From positions 1-58,029 of the forward strand of contig NZ_JABAII010000028.1 of assembly GCF_012641405.1 (NCBI RefSeq): a DNA stretch of 58,029 bases, given 5' to 3'. This DNA comes from Rhizobium sp. P40RR-XXII. GTDB lineage: Bacteria; Pseudomonadota; Alphaproteobacteria; Rhizobiales; Rhizobiaceae. Shown here in pieces: positions 8,665 to 17,768 of this stretch. The notes beneath the pieces were generated by a model. It was given only the letters and a program-made list of their open reading frames with translations, had not been told where the DNA came from and searched no databases. The translations under genes and the position numbers were made by a program. The first letter of the stretch is position 1; every line of letters starts with the position of its first letter.

Positions 8665-8904
8665 GCCGCCGTTCAAAATGTTCTGGCTTAATGATCGGAA
8701 AGAGGGCTGAGATAGCGATCATCGTCTTTTCATGAGGATCACCGGAGCGAGCCCGGCTCCTGGCGGATAACTTCAATGGCAATCGTGCTGATTCAGTTTC
8801 AAAATTGCAGAGGCAGCACAGCGTAGCTTTGGCGTTAGCTCGATTTTGTACAAAGCCGAGCTTAGAGGCGTTGCTGTCTATTCGAGCAGGCCCTAACAGT
8901 GGCA

Positions 8905-9204
8905 CTAATTGGACTTGGTGCCTTCCTTGTCCGAGACTCGACCAAGATCTGGCATTGCGCCCGTAATCTGTCGGCTCGCCTTCAAGTCGTTTTCATCAAA
9001 GGCGTACCGGCGCAAGATCGCAAAGAGTGCTTCATTCATTTGCGCGCCATCCAGAAGCTCGGGACTGTCGCAAATGACATTGATGGTTCGTTGAACGACA
9101 CGATCGGCAGCCACTTCCGAATCGACAAGCTTGCTAGCCCACTGGCGAAGAAGGGCGCGAAGTTGCGGATCCTGTGGTATGTCTGGGGACGGTGTAAGGG
9201 ACAT
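8905..9204 (-). CDS. Short protein resembling sigma-70 region 2
   Basis: Protein of 99 residues with the strong ribosome-binding site AGGAGG before ATG at 9204. Residues 14-70 follow the helix pattern of ECF sigma region 2: LRALLRQWASKLVDSEVAAD, then RVVQRTINVI where DLVQETLLRA is usual, and MNEALFAILRRYAF where WLFRIARN is usual. There is no region 4, so it cannot contact a -35 element as a normal sigma would. It may be a sigma decoy, an anti-sigma partner or a remnant. It stands alone between iclR and the ABC genes ending at 9498. Family assignment is tentative. Confidence 0.45.
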   Translation of the reverse strand: MSLTPSPDIPQDPQLRALLRQWASKLVDSEVAADRVVQRTINVICDSPELLDGAQMNEALFAILRRYAFDENDLKASRQITGAMPDLGRVSDKEGTKSN

Positions 9205-9497
9205 GTTCACTCCTCCTATCCTTGCAGGCGGGAGCACGCATGAGCCCTCGGTCGTCACGGCATATAGGATTGGTCTGTGACGATGATTTATCGTATCAAT
9301 TAGAGCGCAAGAGTCCAGTTCCAATCGAGCTGGCGGCTACTATTAATCTGCTTAAGTGCTCGGGTATCGCGGTCGACCGTGGAATCGCGGCCTATCCCCG
9401 GTCATTGTGCGAACACAGATAGAGGCGGTGTTCTCTTCCGTGTCCGACCGGGGCGAAAACGTAAGGCACGGCCAGATGACGGTAAAGTTGTACTTCT

Positions 9498-10304
9498 TCA
9501 GATTCGTTCGTTTGCGAGAAACTGACGAAATCGCTCGGATTTCGGACGTTTGAATAGTTCCGCCGGCTCTCCCGTCTCTTCAATGACACCCTTGTGAAGA
9601 AAAACAACTTTATTGGACACGTCTCGCGCAAACGCCATTTCGTGTGTGACGACCAACATCGTTCGACCTTCCTCAGCAAGAGAGCGCATCACCTTCAGGA
9701 CCTCACCGACGAGTTCGGGGTCAAGCGCAGAAGTCGGTTCATCAAAGAGCATTACCCTGGGCCGCTGCGCGAGAGCGCGGGCGATAGCAGCGCGTTGTTG
9801 CTGGCCTCCGGATAGATGCGCCGGATAGAAATTCCGCTTGTCGGCGATTCCAACCCGCTCGAGCAGCGCTTCTGCTTCAGCAATGCATTCAGCACGATCG
9901 CGTTTTTGTACGTGCACCGGCGCCTCGATCACATTCTCCAAAATGGTCATATGTGACCAAAGATTGAAGCTCTGAAACACCATGCCAATGTGTTCGCGCA
10001 GTCGATCTACTTGGCTGCGGTTAGCGGGCTCGGTTCTGTGGCGGCCTTTTTTCAAAGCGAACATCTCGCCGCCAATACGTATCTCCCCACTGTCAGGCAC
10101 TTCAAGCATGTTGATGCATCGGAGCATCGTCGACTTGCCGGAGCCGGAAGAACCCAGGATCGATACAACGTCGCCTTCGTGGGCCTCCAGCGAAACACCT
10201 TTCAAAACCTCCAACGGGCCAAAGCATTTTCTGAGGTCTTTGACCGAAACGGCAGCGCATTTTTGTATGTTATCGCTGGCCAAAACTGTTCCCCTGACGG
10301 ACAT
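9498..10304 (-). CDS. Basic/polar amino-acid ABC transporter ATPase
   Basis: ATP-binding subunit (268 residues) of the HisP/OccP branch, last gene of the minus-strand operon 12478-9498. Walker A is GSSGSGKSTMLR, the signature LSGGQQQRAAIARA and Walker B VMLFDEPTSALDPE, with the switch histidine in VTHEMAFA. The start at 10304 follows GGGAG by five bases; an ATG 12 bases upstream lacks a site. It works with the permeases 10323-11746 and most likely with the binding protein encoded across the divergent promoter at 13792-14634, because no binding-protein gene is on this strand. Confidence 0.9.
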   Translation of the reverse strand: MSVRGTVLASDNIQKCAAVSVKDLRKCFGPLEVLKGVSLEAHEGDVVSILGSSGSGKSTMLRCINMLEVPDSGEIRIGGEMFALKKGRHRTEPANRSQVDRLREHIGMVFQSFNLWSHMTILENVIEAPVHVQKRDRAECIAEAEALLERVGIADKRNFYPAHLSGGQQQRAAIARALAQRPRVMLFDEPTSALDPELVGEVLKVMRSLAEEGRTMLVVTHEMAFARDVSNKVVFLHKGVIEETGEPAELFKRPKSERFRQFLANERI

Positions 10305-10322
10305 GCGCACTCCCATTACGTG

Positions 10323-11021
10323 TTAAGATTGCGGCCGCATGCGCATATGTGGGGAAAGCCAAAATTCGACCACCATGAGCATACGCGTGACGACGAAATT
10401 GATCGCAAGGTAGATCGCCCCTGCGACGATGAAGATTTCGAAAGCCCGAAAGCTGTCAGCGATCAATTTTCCCGCGAGACCGGTGACCTCCATGATGGTG
10501 ATGACAGACGCAAGTGCCGTTGCCTTGACCATCAGGATGATCTCGTTGCCATAGGCAGGCAGTGCGTGCCTGACGGCAATCGGAAGAATGATCCGTCTGA
10601 ACAATAGAATGCCCGACATGCCGCAAGCGCGCGCTGCCTCAACCTGTTGCATGGAGACCGCCTGCAGGCCACCTCGAAAGATTTCGCTGCAGTAGGCGGC
10701 AGTATTCAGTGTCAGTGCCAACACGGCACACCAGTAGGGTTCACGAAAGAACCACCAGACGCCAAGGTCCTGCAGCCCATGCCGGAATTGACCCAGGCCG
10801 TAGTAGATCAGGAACATTTGGACAAGAAGGGGTGAACCTCTGAATGCGAAGACATAGGCGCGGGTTACGGTTCGGCCGATTGCGCCGCCTGTTACTGCGA
10901 AGAGCGAGATGGCAAGCGCCAGGGCACTCCCCGCCAGGATGGAGGTGATCGCAAGTTCGATGGTCAGCGGCAAACCGGTTAGTAAAGTGAGGAGCGTCTC
11001 CCACATGAAGCCAATATCCAT
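10323..11021 (-). CDS. Amino-acid ABC transporter permease, HisM type
   Basis: Inner-membrane permease of 232 residues. It shows FAFRGSPLLVQMFLIYYGLG, NTAAYCSEIFRGGLQAVSMQ and the EAA loop QVEAARACGMSGILLFRRIILP. The ATG at 11021 overlaps the stop codon of the upstream permease in TGATG, and GGAGG sits eight bases before it; longer open-frame starts would run through that permease. The tandem overlap implies coupled translation and a heterodimeric channel. The WWFFREPYW segment between helices is typical of the octopine/histidine/arginine group. Confidence 0.88.
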   Translation of the reverse strand: MDIGFMWETLLTLLTGLPLTIELAITSILAGSALALAISLFAVTGGAIGRTVTRAYVFAFRGSPLLVQMFLIYYGLGQFRHGLQDLGVWWFFREPYWCAVLALTLNTAAYCSEIFRGGLQAVSMQQVEAARACGMSGILLFRRIILPIAVRHALPAYGNEIILMVKATALASVITIMEVTGLAGKLIADSFRAFEIFIVAGAIYLAINFVVTRMLMVVEFWLSPHMRMRPQS

Positions 11022-11746
11022 CACAACGCCCTCCTGATCCCTTGAGTTGTCCGAGCTTCCATTTTCCTGAACAGAATCGAGGAGAACCAGGTTACAACGA
11101 GATAGAGGACGACCGCTGTGAGGTAGAATTCGAACGGACGGCGCGTGGATCCCGCGGCGATTTGCGATTGGCGGAGGAGTTCGACAAGACCCGTCACAGA
11201 AATCAATGCTGATTCCTTCAGCACAAGTTGCCAAGTGTTTCCAAGGCCCGGAATGGCGTAGCGAAGCACGAGTGGCGCGACGATGCGTCTGAATTTCGGC
11301 CACGGCCGCATGCCAACGGCGCTGGCTGCTTCAATTTCGCCGCGTGCAACCGATCTGAAGGCGCCGCGAAAGATTTCAGCTTGATAAGCCGCCGAGACCA
11401 CACCAAGTGCCAAGGTCCCTGTCAAAAAGGGAGGCATTCCTATGAATCCACGATAACCTAACAGGCCACCGACGGAGCCGAGAAAGGCGCTTCCGCCAAA
11501 ATAGAAAAGATAGATGACCAGAAGGTCCGGCACGCCGCGTAGAACCGTCGTGTAACAGTCGGCAAACCAGCGAACCGCCATGTGCCGGGACAGTTGCATG
11601 AAGGTGACAATTGAGCCGATGATCGTTCCAGCCAGAAAGCCACATGCGGAAACGCCAATTGTCATGGCCGCTGCCGTCAGAAGGAGCGAACCCCACCCCG
11701 TCTGTCCGAAGCCGACGAGTGCCAGGTAACTATCGATAAGCTCCAT
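11021..11746 (-). CDS. Amino-acid ABC transporter permease, HisQ type
   Basis: Inner-membrane permease of 241 residues with TTVLRGVPDLLVIYLFYFGG, YQAEIFRGAFRSVARGEIEA and AASAVGMRPWPKFRRIVAPL (EAA loop). AAGAGG precedes the ATG at 11746. It pairs with the HisM-type permease and lies 33 bases downstream of the gntR gene, so regulator and transporter are one transcription unit. The HisQ/HisM/HisP pattern is seen for histidine, lysine/arginine/ornithine and opine importers, which agrees with a guanidino or basic amino-acid substrate. Confidence 0.88.
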   Translation of the reverse strand: MELIDSYLALVGFGQTGWGSLLLTAAAMTIGVSACGFLAGTIIGSIVTFMQLSRHMAVRWFADCYTTVLRGVPDLLVIYLFYFGGSAFLGSVGGLLGYRGFIGMPPFLTGTLALGVVSAAYQAEIFRGAFRSVARGEIEAASAVGMRPWPKFRRIVAPLVLRYAIPGLGNTWQLVLKESALISVTGLVELLRQSQIAAGSTRRPFEFYLTAVVLYLVVTWFSSILFRKMEARTTQGIRRAL

Positions 11747-11779
11747 GCGTGAACCTCTTTGTAAAAGACCAGCTTCGGT

Positions 11780-12478
11780 TCAGTCGGCAGCTCGCCGATG
11801 CGCCCAAATGCGCTGGAGCTTCGACATATTCTTGAGGGAGCTTTGAACGTGAGCACGCGCTGCATTTGCCGCGGCCTCGCGGTCGCGTGCACAGATAGCG
11901 TCCGCGATTGCCTGATGCTCATCGAGATCAGTATGCTCGAGATCGACCCAAAGAACTTCGAGCCACAGTGCCAAACGAAGCTGCTGGTAGACTTGGTCGG
12001 TCACCCTTACCAGCGCTTCGTTGCGAGTTGACTCCACGATGACGTGATGGATGTGTAGGCCAAGGTCGAGGTTGCGGGCCGCGTCGGACGGCGCCTCGTT
12101 AGTCGTCTCCTTGAGCTCTACCATCTGGGCAATTACGCCCCGAAGCCGATCAAGGTCTTCCTCCGTCGCCGTCTCGCAGGCGAGCTGCGCCGCGCAAACA
12201 TCGAGTGCCTCGCGAACAACCAACAGATTGCAGAATTTGGTGATGTCCAGATCGGTGACCGTGTAGCCGAGGTTCCTTTGCCCGACGATCAGCCCTTCCT
12301 CTTCAAGTTTCATAAGCGCTTCGCGCAACGGCGTTCGGCTGACGCCAAAGCGCTTGGCAAGTGTGCTTTCAGACAGGCGCTCCGAGGGTCGTAGTTGGCC
12401 ACTGAGGATCAGGTCCTTCAGCTGCGAGTATGTGCTCTCACGCAATGAGACTCGCTGTTCCGTTTTGGTCGATGCCAA
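11780..12478 (-). CDS. GntR family regulator, FCD subfamily
   Basis: Regulator of 232 residues. The N-terminal winged helix reads RESTYSQLKDLILSGQLRPS and then LAKRFGVSRTPLREALMKLE, the hallmark GntR helix-turn-helix. The C-terminal all-helical FCD ligand domain carries a metal/ligand histidine pair in HIHHVIVESTRNEALV. The start codon is TTG at 12478 preceded by AAGGGG; no in-frame ATG lies upstream within a sensible distance. It is transcribed with the transporter genes and divergently from the catabolic genes, so it is the probable repressor of both arms via the palindrome at 12571-12578. Confidence 0.88.
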   Translation of the reverse strand: MASTKTEQRVSLRESTYSQLKDLILSGQLRPSERLSESTLAKRFGVSRTPLREALMKLEEEGLIVGQRNLGYTVTDLDITKFCNLLVVREALDVCAAQLACETATEEDLDRLRGVIAQMVELKETTNEAPSDAARNLDLGLHIHHVIVESTRNEALVRVTDQVYQQLRLALWLEVLWVDLEHTDLDEHQAIADAICARDREAAANAARAHVQSSLKNMSKLQRIWAHRRAAD

Positions 12479-12570
12479 TTAATTCCCCTTCCGTCTTTTG
12501 GGCCATTTGCCAGGCCTCCAAGCGTAATCATAACTTTTTCCCTCTTGCTCGATCAAGAAGAATACGATTA

Positions 12571-12578
12571 TGTATACA
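12571..12578. promoter_or_regulatory. Candidate GntR/FCD operator TGTATACA
   Basis: The sequence ATGTATACAA (12570-12579) contains the perfect 8-base palindrome TGTATACA. FCD-type GntR regulators typically bind NTNGTNNACNAN or TTGTATACAA-like sites. It sits about midway in the 184-base gap between the divergent gntR and ureohydrolase genes, where one bound dimer could act on both promoters. Confidence 0.6.
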
Positions 12579-12662
12579 ATATTGGCCACAACAAGCAATG
12601 GCTCTTCATCTGCGTTTTTGGAAGCGGCTTGAAAATGTGGGTACAGGATAAATGGAGGCCCG

Positions 12663-13709
12663 ATGCCTGAGATTCTAAGTCTGGAAGAACTGCGGAAACG
12701 CTTTTCGAACGTCTCAGGCGGCGAGATGTTTGATCCGGGGTTTCGAAAGGTTGCCGAACTGGTCTTCGGGGAGGGCGACAGCCGTCAGGCTCCTTACTGT
12801 GGCGTACCAACGCTTTTGAAGGCTCCTTATCGTCCTGATGCGTCGCCCGGTTTCGCGGGTATCGACATCGCGCTTTTCGGAATTCCGATGGATCTTGGCG
12901 TAACGAACCGATCAGGCGCACGGTTCGGGCCGAGAGCCGTTCGCAATGTCGATCGGGTCGGTCCTTATGACCATGTCCTACATGCGGTACCAACCGCCCA
13001 TGCCCGCGTTGCTGACGTTGGCGACGTTCCCTTCCGCAGCCGCTTTGATCTTGCGGCGTCGCATGAAGATATCGAGAAATTTGTGCGCGGGATCATGCAA
13101 GCCGGCGTCGTGCCGCTTGCAGTCGGCGGCGATCATTCGATCGGCCTTCCGATCCTAAGGGCTGTCGGCAAGGATCGACCCGTGGGGATGATCCATATCG
13201 ACGCACATTGCGACACGGGCGGTTCATTTGAGGGCTGCAAATTCCATCACGGCGGCCCCTTTCGCCAAGCGGTTCTTGACGGTGTCCTTGATCCAAGGCG
13301 GACGGTTCAGATCGGAATTCGAGGAAATTCCGAATATCTGTGGGAATTCTCGTATGCCTCCGGCATGACCGTCATACATGCGGAAGACGTCGGCGACCAA
13401 GGCTTAAAAGCCGTAATCGCAAAGGCGAGAGAAATCGTCGGACCTGGCCCGACCTACATCAGCTTCGATGTAGACTCTCTTGATCCGGCTTTTGCGCCGG
13501 GCACAGGCACGCCCGAAGTCGGCGGATTGACCTCCGCTCAGGCTCTGGGAATCCTGCGCGGCCTCATGGGTTTGAATATAGTTGGCGGCGACGTCGTCGA
13601 GATCGCTCCGCAATATGATCCAACCACAAACACGGCACAGATAGCAGCTCAGGTCTTATTCGAAATCCTCTGCCTAGCGGCCGAGGCAATCAAGGTTCGC
13701 ACGTCCTAG
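12663..13709 (+). CDS. Ureohydrolase (agmatinase/guanidinobutyrase family)
   Basis: Binuclear-manganese hydrolase of 348 residues that splits urea from a guanidino compound. Metal ligands are visible: H158 in GGDHS, D180-A-H182-C-D184, and D269/D271 in SFDVDSLDPAFAPGTGTPE. The GVTNRSGARFGPRAVR segment is typical of agmatinase, guanidinobutyrase and guanidinopropionase rather than of arginase. It is the first gene of the catabolic operon, followed by a binding protein and amine-degrading enzymes. Urea loss from the imported guanidino compound would give a primary amine for the downstream enzymes. The exact substrate cannot be read from sequence. Confidence 0.87.
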   Translation: MPEILSLEELRKRFSNVSGGEMFDPGFRKVAELVFGEGDSRQAPYCGVPTLLKAPYRPDASPGFAGIDIALFGIPMDLGVTNRSGARFGPRAVRNVDRVGPYDHVLHAVPTAHARVADVGDVPFRSRFDLAASHEDIEKFVRGIMQAGVVPLAVGGDHSIGLPILRAVGKDRPVGMIHIDAHCDTGGSFEGCKFHHGGPFRQAVLDGVLDPRRTVQIGIRGNSEYLWEFSYASGMTVIHAEDVGDQGLKAVIAKAREIVGPGPTYISFDVDSLDPAFAPGTGTPEVGGLTSAQALGILRGLMGLNIVGGDVVEIAPQYDPTTNTAQIAAQVLFEILCLAAEAIKVRTS

Positions 13710-13791
13710 CAATCGGAGCAGGACGTTGCGGAGTCTGTAACAGCCTTGTCTCGCAAAAGAGGGGCAGGGTACAACAAAAAGGGGAATGCAA

Positions 13792-14634
13792 ATGCAACTA
13801 TCGAAACTTTTGCTGACGTCCGCCCTGCTCGGCGTTTTGTCGGCCGGCGCTGCCGTCGCCGAGACAAAACCAACCGAAATCACCATTGCGACCGAAGGCG
13901 CATACGAGCCGTGGAATTTCACCGGCCCCGACGGCAAGCTCGCCGGGTTCGAGATCGATCTCGCCAACGACCTTTGCGCTCGCATGAAGATCAAGTGCAC
14001 GATCGTTGCCCAGGATTGGGACGGCCTCATTCCGTCGCTCAACGCGAAAAAGTTCGATGCCATCATGGCCTCGATGATCGTTACCGATAAGCGTCTTGCC
14101 GTCATTTCGTTCAGCGAACCCTATGCGCCAACGGCGGCGGCCTTCATGGTCGACAAAACAGGTCCGCTTGCGAAGCTTCCAGGGACCGGGACGACGGTCG
14201 ATCTGGCTGGTGACAAAGCGAAGGTCGAGCAGGAATTGCAGCCGCTTCGCGACGCTCTCAAAGGCAAGGCCGTCGGCGCCCAGGTATCGACCGCAAATGC
14301 CACGTTTCTCGACACCTACTTCAAGGGCGTCGTCGATCCGAGAGAATACAAGACCGTCGAGCAGCATGATCTGGATCTTCAGGCTGGTCGCATCGACGCC
14401 GTCATTGCACAGAAAACGTCTCTGACAGCAACGCTCGGCAAGGACGATTTCAAGGACTACACGATCGCTGGTCCGACATTCAAAGGCGGGGTTTTTGGGC
14501 AGGGCATCGCCGCAGGCCTTCGCAAGGACGACACGGTCTTGAAGTCGATGTTTGATACGGCGATCAAAGCCGCCAAAGCGGACGGCACGATCGACAAACT
14601 TTCGCAAAAATGGATCAAGACAACTCTTGATTGA
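13792..14634 (+). CDS. Amino-acid ABC transporter, periplasmic binding protein
   Basis: Family 3 periplasmic binding protein of 280 residues. A signal peptide (MQLSKLLLTSALLGVLSAGA) is cut near AVA-ETKP. The mature start TEITIATEGAYEPWNFTGPD and GFEIDLANDLCARMKIKC are the canonical lysine/arginine/ornithine/histidine/opine-binding signature, as is the SMIVTDKRLAVISFSEPYAP segment. Two in-frame ATGs lie six bases apart; the second (13792) has GGGGA six bases upstream, the first has it directly adjacent, so the second was chosen. It is the only binding-protein gene at this locus and should serve the permeases and ATPase on the opposite strand. Confidence 0.9.
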   Translation: MQLSKLLLTSALLGVLSAGAAVAETKPTEITIATEGAYEPWNFTGPDGKLAGFEIDLANDLCARMKIKCTIVAQDWDGLIPSLNAKKFDAIMASMIVTDKRLAVISFSEPYAPTAAAFMVDKTGPLAKLPGTGTTVDLAGDKAKVEQELQPLRDALKGKAVGAQVSTANATFLDTYFKGVVDPREYKTVEQHDLDLQAGRIDAVIAQKTSLTATLGKDDFKDYTIAGPTFKGGVFGQGIAAGLRKDDTVLKSMFDTAIKAAKADGTIDKLSQKWIKTTLD

Positions 14635-14757
14635 TGCGGAGCGAAAGCCCGCCTGAGAGCAAAGAGCAGCCGGTGCGGGCGACGTCTCACCGGCTGACTG
14701 ACGAAGCCTTGCCCAGCATCGCGCTGTCGAAACAAACCTACCATTCGGAGAACCACT

Positions 14758-16140
14758 GTGACCATTCTTCTCAACTCCCTGGAATCTCGCGACGCCGCGT
14801 TTGTTCTCCATCCCTATACCAACGCGTCACAGCATTTGAAGGATGGCCCGCTGGTGATTGCCAGGGGTGAGGGAATCCACATCATCGACAGCGAAGGCAA
14901 TAAATATATCGAAGGTCTTGGGGGGCTGTTTTGTGCGTCGCTCGGCTTTAGCGAACAGCGTCTGGTCGATGCAGCAACGCGCCAAATGAAGGAATTGCCG
15001 TTCTATCACAGCTTCGGCGGCAAATCGCATGAGACAGCCATCGAGCTGGCCGACAGGCTTATCCAGCTTTCACCGGTCCCGATGTCGAAGGTGTTCTTCG
15101 CCAATTCGGGCTCCGAGGCCAACGACACGGCCATGAAACTCGTTTGGTATTATCACAACGCGATCGGCAAGCCGGAAAAGAAGAAGATTATCTCGCGGAT
15201 GCGGGCCTATCACGGCGTGACCATCGCCTCGGCGAGCCTGACCGGACTTCCGAATAACCATCGTGATTTCGATCTGCCCATCGATCGCGTGCTTCATACG
15301 GATTGCCCGGAATACTACCGCTACGGCCAACCAGGCGAAACCGAAGAGGAATTCGCAACACGTTGCGCCGACTCGCTTGAGAAGCTGATCCTCGCCGAAG
15401 GCCCGGAAACCATCGGTGCATTCTTCGCCGAGCCGCTGATGGCGTCCGGTGGCTGCATCGTTCCGCCTCCGACCTATTATGACAAGATCCAGGAGATCCT
15501 CAAAAAATACGAAGTGCTGCTGATCGCTGACGAGGTCATCTGCGGCTTTGGCAGGCTGGGCACGATGTTCGGTTCCGAAAGTTTCGGACTTCGCCCGGAC
15601 ATGATCGTCATGGCCAAGCAGCTTTCGGCGGCCTATCAGCCGATATCGGCTTTGATGATCAACGAAAAAATCCATTCCGCAGTCGTTTCGGAAAGCGAGA
15701 AGATCGGAACATTTGGCCATGGTTTCACATATGGCGGTCATCCGGTTGCGACAGCCGTAGCCCTGGAAACACTCAGGATCTATGAGGAGCGCAATATTGT
15801 CGGCCATGTCCAGGACGTCGCACCGGTATTTCAGCGGCGTTTGCACGAACTTGCCGAACATCCACTCGTCGGCAATGCGCGAGGACGCGGCCTGATCGGG
15901 ACGCTTGAACTGGTTCGCAACAAGGAAACCAAGGAGCCGTTCAAGCCCACCGATGGCATTGCCACTCATGCAGGCAAGATGGCTCAGGTTCGTGGCGTCA
16001 TCACGCGCGCGCTCGGCGACAACTACTCGCTTTGCCCGCCGCTGATCATTACCGCGGCACAGATCAACGAATTATTCGACCGTTCCACCCGAGCCCTGGA
16101 TGACACCTACAGCTGGGCGAGGGCGAATGGTCTCTATTGA
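14758..16140 (+). CDS. Class III PLP aminotransferase, omega-amine type
   Basis: Pyridoxal-phosphate aminotransferase of 460 residues. It has FFANSGSEANDTAMKL, RAYHGVTIASASLTG, LLIADEVICGFGRLG and the Schiff-base lysine K287 in VMAKQLSAAYQPISA. The sequence style is that of the putrescine/GABA/beta-alanine:pyruvate group (SpuC-like, plant GABA-T-like), which moves terminal amino groups to pyruvate. The start is GTG at 14758 after CGGAG. In this operon it could transaminate GABA, 4-aminobutanal-type amines or the alpha-amine of the substrate. It is distinct from the second class III enzyme at 20333-21703, which looks like a phospho-lyase. Confidence 0.87.
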   Translation: MTILLNSLESRDAAFVLHPYTNASQHLKDGPLVIARGEGIHIIDSEGNKYIEGLGGLFCASLGFSEQRLVDAATRQMKELPFYHSFGGKSHETAIELADRLIQLSPVPMSKVFFANSGSEANDTAMKLVWYYHNAIGKPEKKKIISRMRAYHGVTIASASLTGLPNNHRDFDLPIDRVLHTDCPEYYRYGQPGETEEEFATRCADSLEKLILAEGPETIGAFFAEPLMASGGCIVPPPTYYDKIQEILKKYEVLLIADEVICGFGRLGTMFGSESFGLRPDMIVMAKQLSAAYQPISALMINEKIHSAVVSESEKIGTFGHGFTYGGHPVATAVALETLRIYEERNIVGHVQDVAPVFQRRLHELAEHPLVGNARGRGLIGTLELVRNKETKEPFKPTDGIATHAGKMAQVRGVITRALGDNYSLCPPLIITAAQINELFDRSTRALDDTYSWARANGLY

Positions 16141-16157
16141 TTGAAGGATCAGACGGT

Positions 16158-17750
16158 ATGCGAAATTTCGAAATGCAGGGACGGTCGATGGCTGTCGGCC
16201 GCAATGGAATGGCGGCGACCTCCCATCCAATGGCGACGTTGACCGCCATCGAGATACTCAAGAGCGGTGGCAGGGCGATCGACGCTGCGGTGGGTGCCTG
16301 TGCCGTCCAATGCGTGGTCGAGGCAGGTTCCACCGGTATAGGCGGCGATTGTTTTGCACTGCTGGCGTCGAATGGGAGCGATGCAGTCGTTGCTTATAAC
16401 GGCTCCGGACGCACGCCGGCGGCAGCGCACTTCGACTGGTACAAGGACAATGGGATCGCGTCGATCGAACGATCATCACCGCATGCTGTGACTATTCCCG
16501 GCGCGGTGGACGCATGGACGCGTCTTGTCGCCGACCATGGAAGAATGTCGATGGCGGAAATCCTCGCTCCAGCCATTGCACTGGCGCGCGAGGGCTACGG
16601 AATCACGCCACGGGTGGCGGTCGACATTTCGAACCAGCGCGATCTGCTGCTCCGCGATCCTTCGACGCGCCGCATTTTCTTGACCAATGATCATGCCCCG
16701 CCGGTTGGAGCGGTTCAGCATCAGCACGAACTGGCGCAAACACTGGAAGCAATAGGCGTTTCAGGGCGGGACGGATTTTATCGCGGTCCCGTGGCCGAGG
16801 ACATGGTGACGCGGCTGAAGTCGCTTGGCGGTCTACACACGCTTGAGGACTTTGGCTCCGCCGCCGGCGAGTATGTCAAGCCTATCAGCGCGACATATCG
16901 GGGATGGACGGTGCACGAATGCCCTCCCAACGGGCAGGGTGTCATCGCTCTGATGATCCTGAAGATTCTGGAACGGTTTGAGCGCAAAGGGGATCCCCTG
17001 AGCGCCGACAATCTGCATGTTGAAGTCGAGGCGACCCGATTGGCATATGCGGCACGCGATCGGTGGGTAGCCGACGCTGCAGTCTCCGATATTCCGGTCG
17101 ACTTTCTCTTGTCGGACAAACTCGCCGACAATCTTGCCGCCAAGATCGATATGCATAGCGTGGCGAACGCCAAAGCCGAGATCGACGGCGTTGAGCATTC
17201 GGACACTGTTTACATTTCCGTCGTCGACAAGGAACGGAATGTAGCAAGCTTCATCAATTCGATCTTCCATCCCTATGGAAGCGGTCTGATGGCGCCGAAG
17301 TCCGGCGTCCTGTTTCACAATCGCGGCCAGAGCTTCGTCGTGAAGGACGGCCACCCAAACGCGATAGGGCCGCGCAAAAGGCCGATGCACACGATCATCC
17401 CCGGGCTGGTCACGCGTGGAGGCAGAGCCGTTTTGTCATTCGGTGTTATGGGCGGGCACTACCAGGCGATGGGCCACGCCCATTTCCTCTCCAAGCTGTT
17501 CGACTTTGAGCTGGATCTCCAGAGCGCAATTGATTTGCCTCGCCTCTTCCCGCTCCCCGGCACTGCCACCATCGAAATCGAAGCGCTTTTGCGCACATCA
17601 ATTGGCGCTGGCCTTGAAGCCCGTGGTTTCAAGATTGTCGCACCGAATTGGGCGATTGGCGGCGCGCAGGCGATCTGGATCGATGATCAAAACAACACCC
17701 TGTTGGGCGCTTCCGATCATCGAAAAGACGGCTGTGCTCTCGGCTACTGA
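16158..17750 (+). CDS. Gamma-glutamyltransferase family hydrolase
   Basis: Ntn-hydrolase of 530 residues of the gamma-glutamyltranspeptidase family. These enzymes self-cleave before a threonine that then acts as nucleophile; here it is T350 in HSDTVYISVVD. Other landmarks are GIGGDCFALL near the N-terminus, PPNGQGVIALMILKI, and NSIFHPYGSGLMAPKSG after the nucleophile. No signal peptide is visible, unlike periplasmic Ggt, so it probably works in the cytoplasm. The start at 16158 is 17 bases after the aminotransferase stop, with AAGGA upstream. It might remove a gamma-glutamyl cap from the substrate or an intermediate, as in gamma-glutamylated amine routes; the substrate is not known. Confidence 0.82.
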   Translation: MRNFEMQGRSMAVGRNGMAATSHPMATLTAIEILKSGGRAIDAAVGACAVQCVVEAGSTGIGGDCFALLASNGSDAVVAYNGSGRTPAAAHFDWYKDNGIASIERSSPHAVTIPGAVDAWTRLVADHGRMSMAEILAPAIALAREGYGITPRVAVDISNQRDLLLRDPSTRRIFLTNDHAPPVGAVQHQHELAQTLEAIGVSGRDGFYRGPVAEDMVTRLKSLGGLHTLEDFGSAAGEYVKPISATYRGWTVHECPPNGQGVIALMILKILERFERKGDPLSADNLHVEVEATRLAYAARDRWVADAAVSDIPVDFLLSDKLADNLAAKIDMHSVANAKAEIDGVEHSDTVYISVVDKERNVASFINSIFHPYGSGLMAPKSGVLFHNRGQSFVVKDGHPNAIGPRKRPMHTIIPGLVTRGGRAVLSFGVMGGHYQAMGHAHFLSKLFDFELDLQSAIDLPRLFPLPGTATIEIEALLRTSIGAGLEARGFKIVAPNWAIGGAQAIWIDDQNNTLLGASDHRKDGCALGY

Positions 17751-17768
17751 CAAAAGATTGGAATTGAT

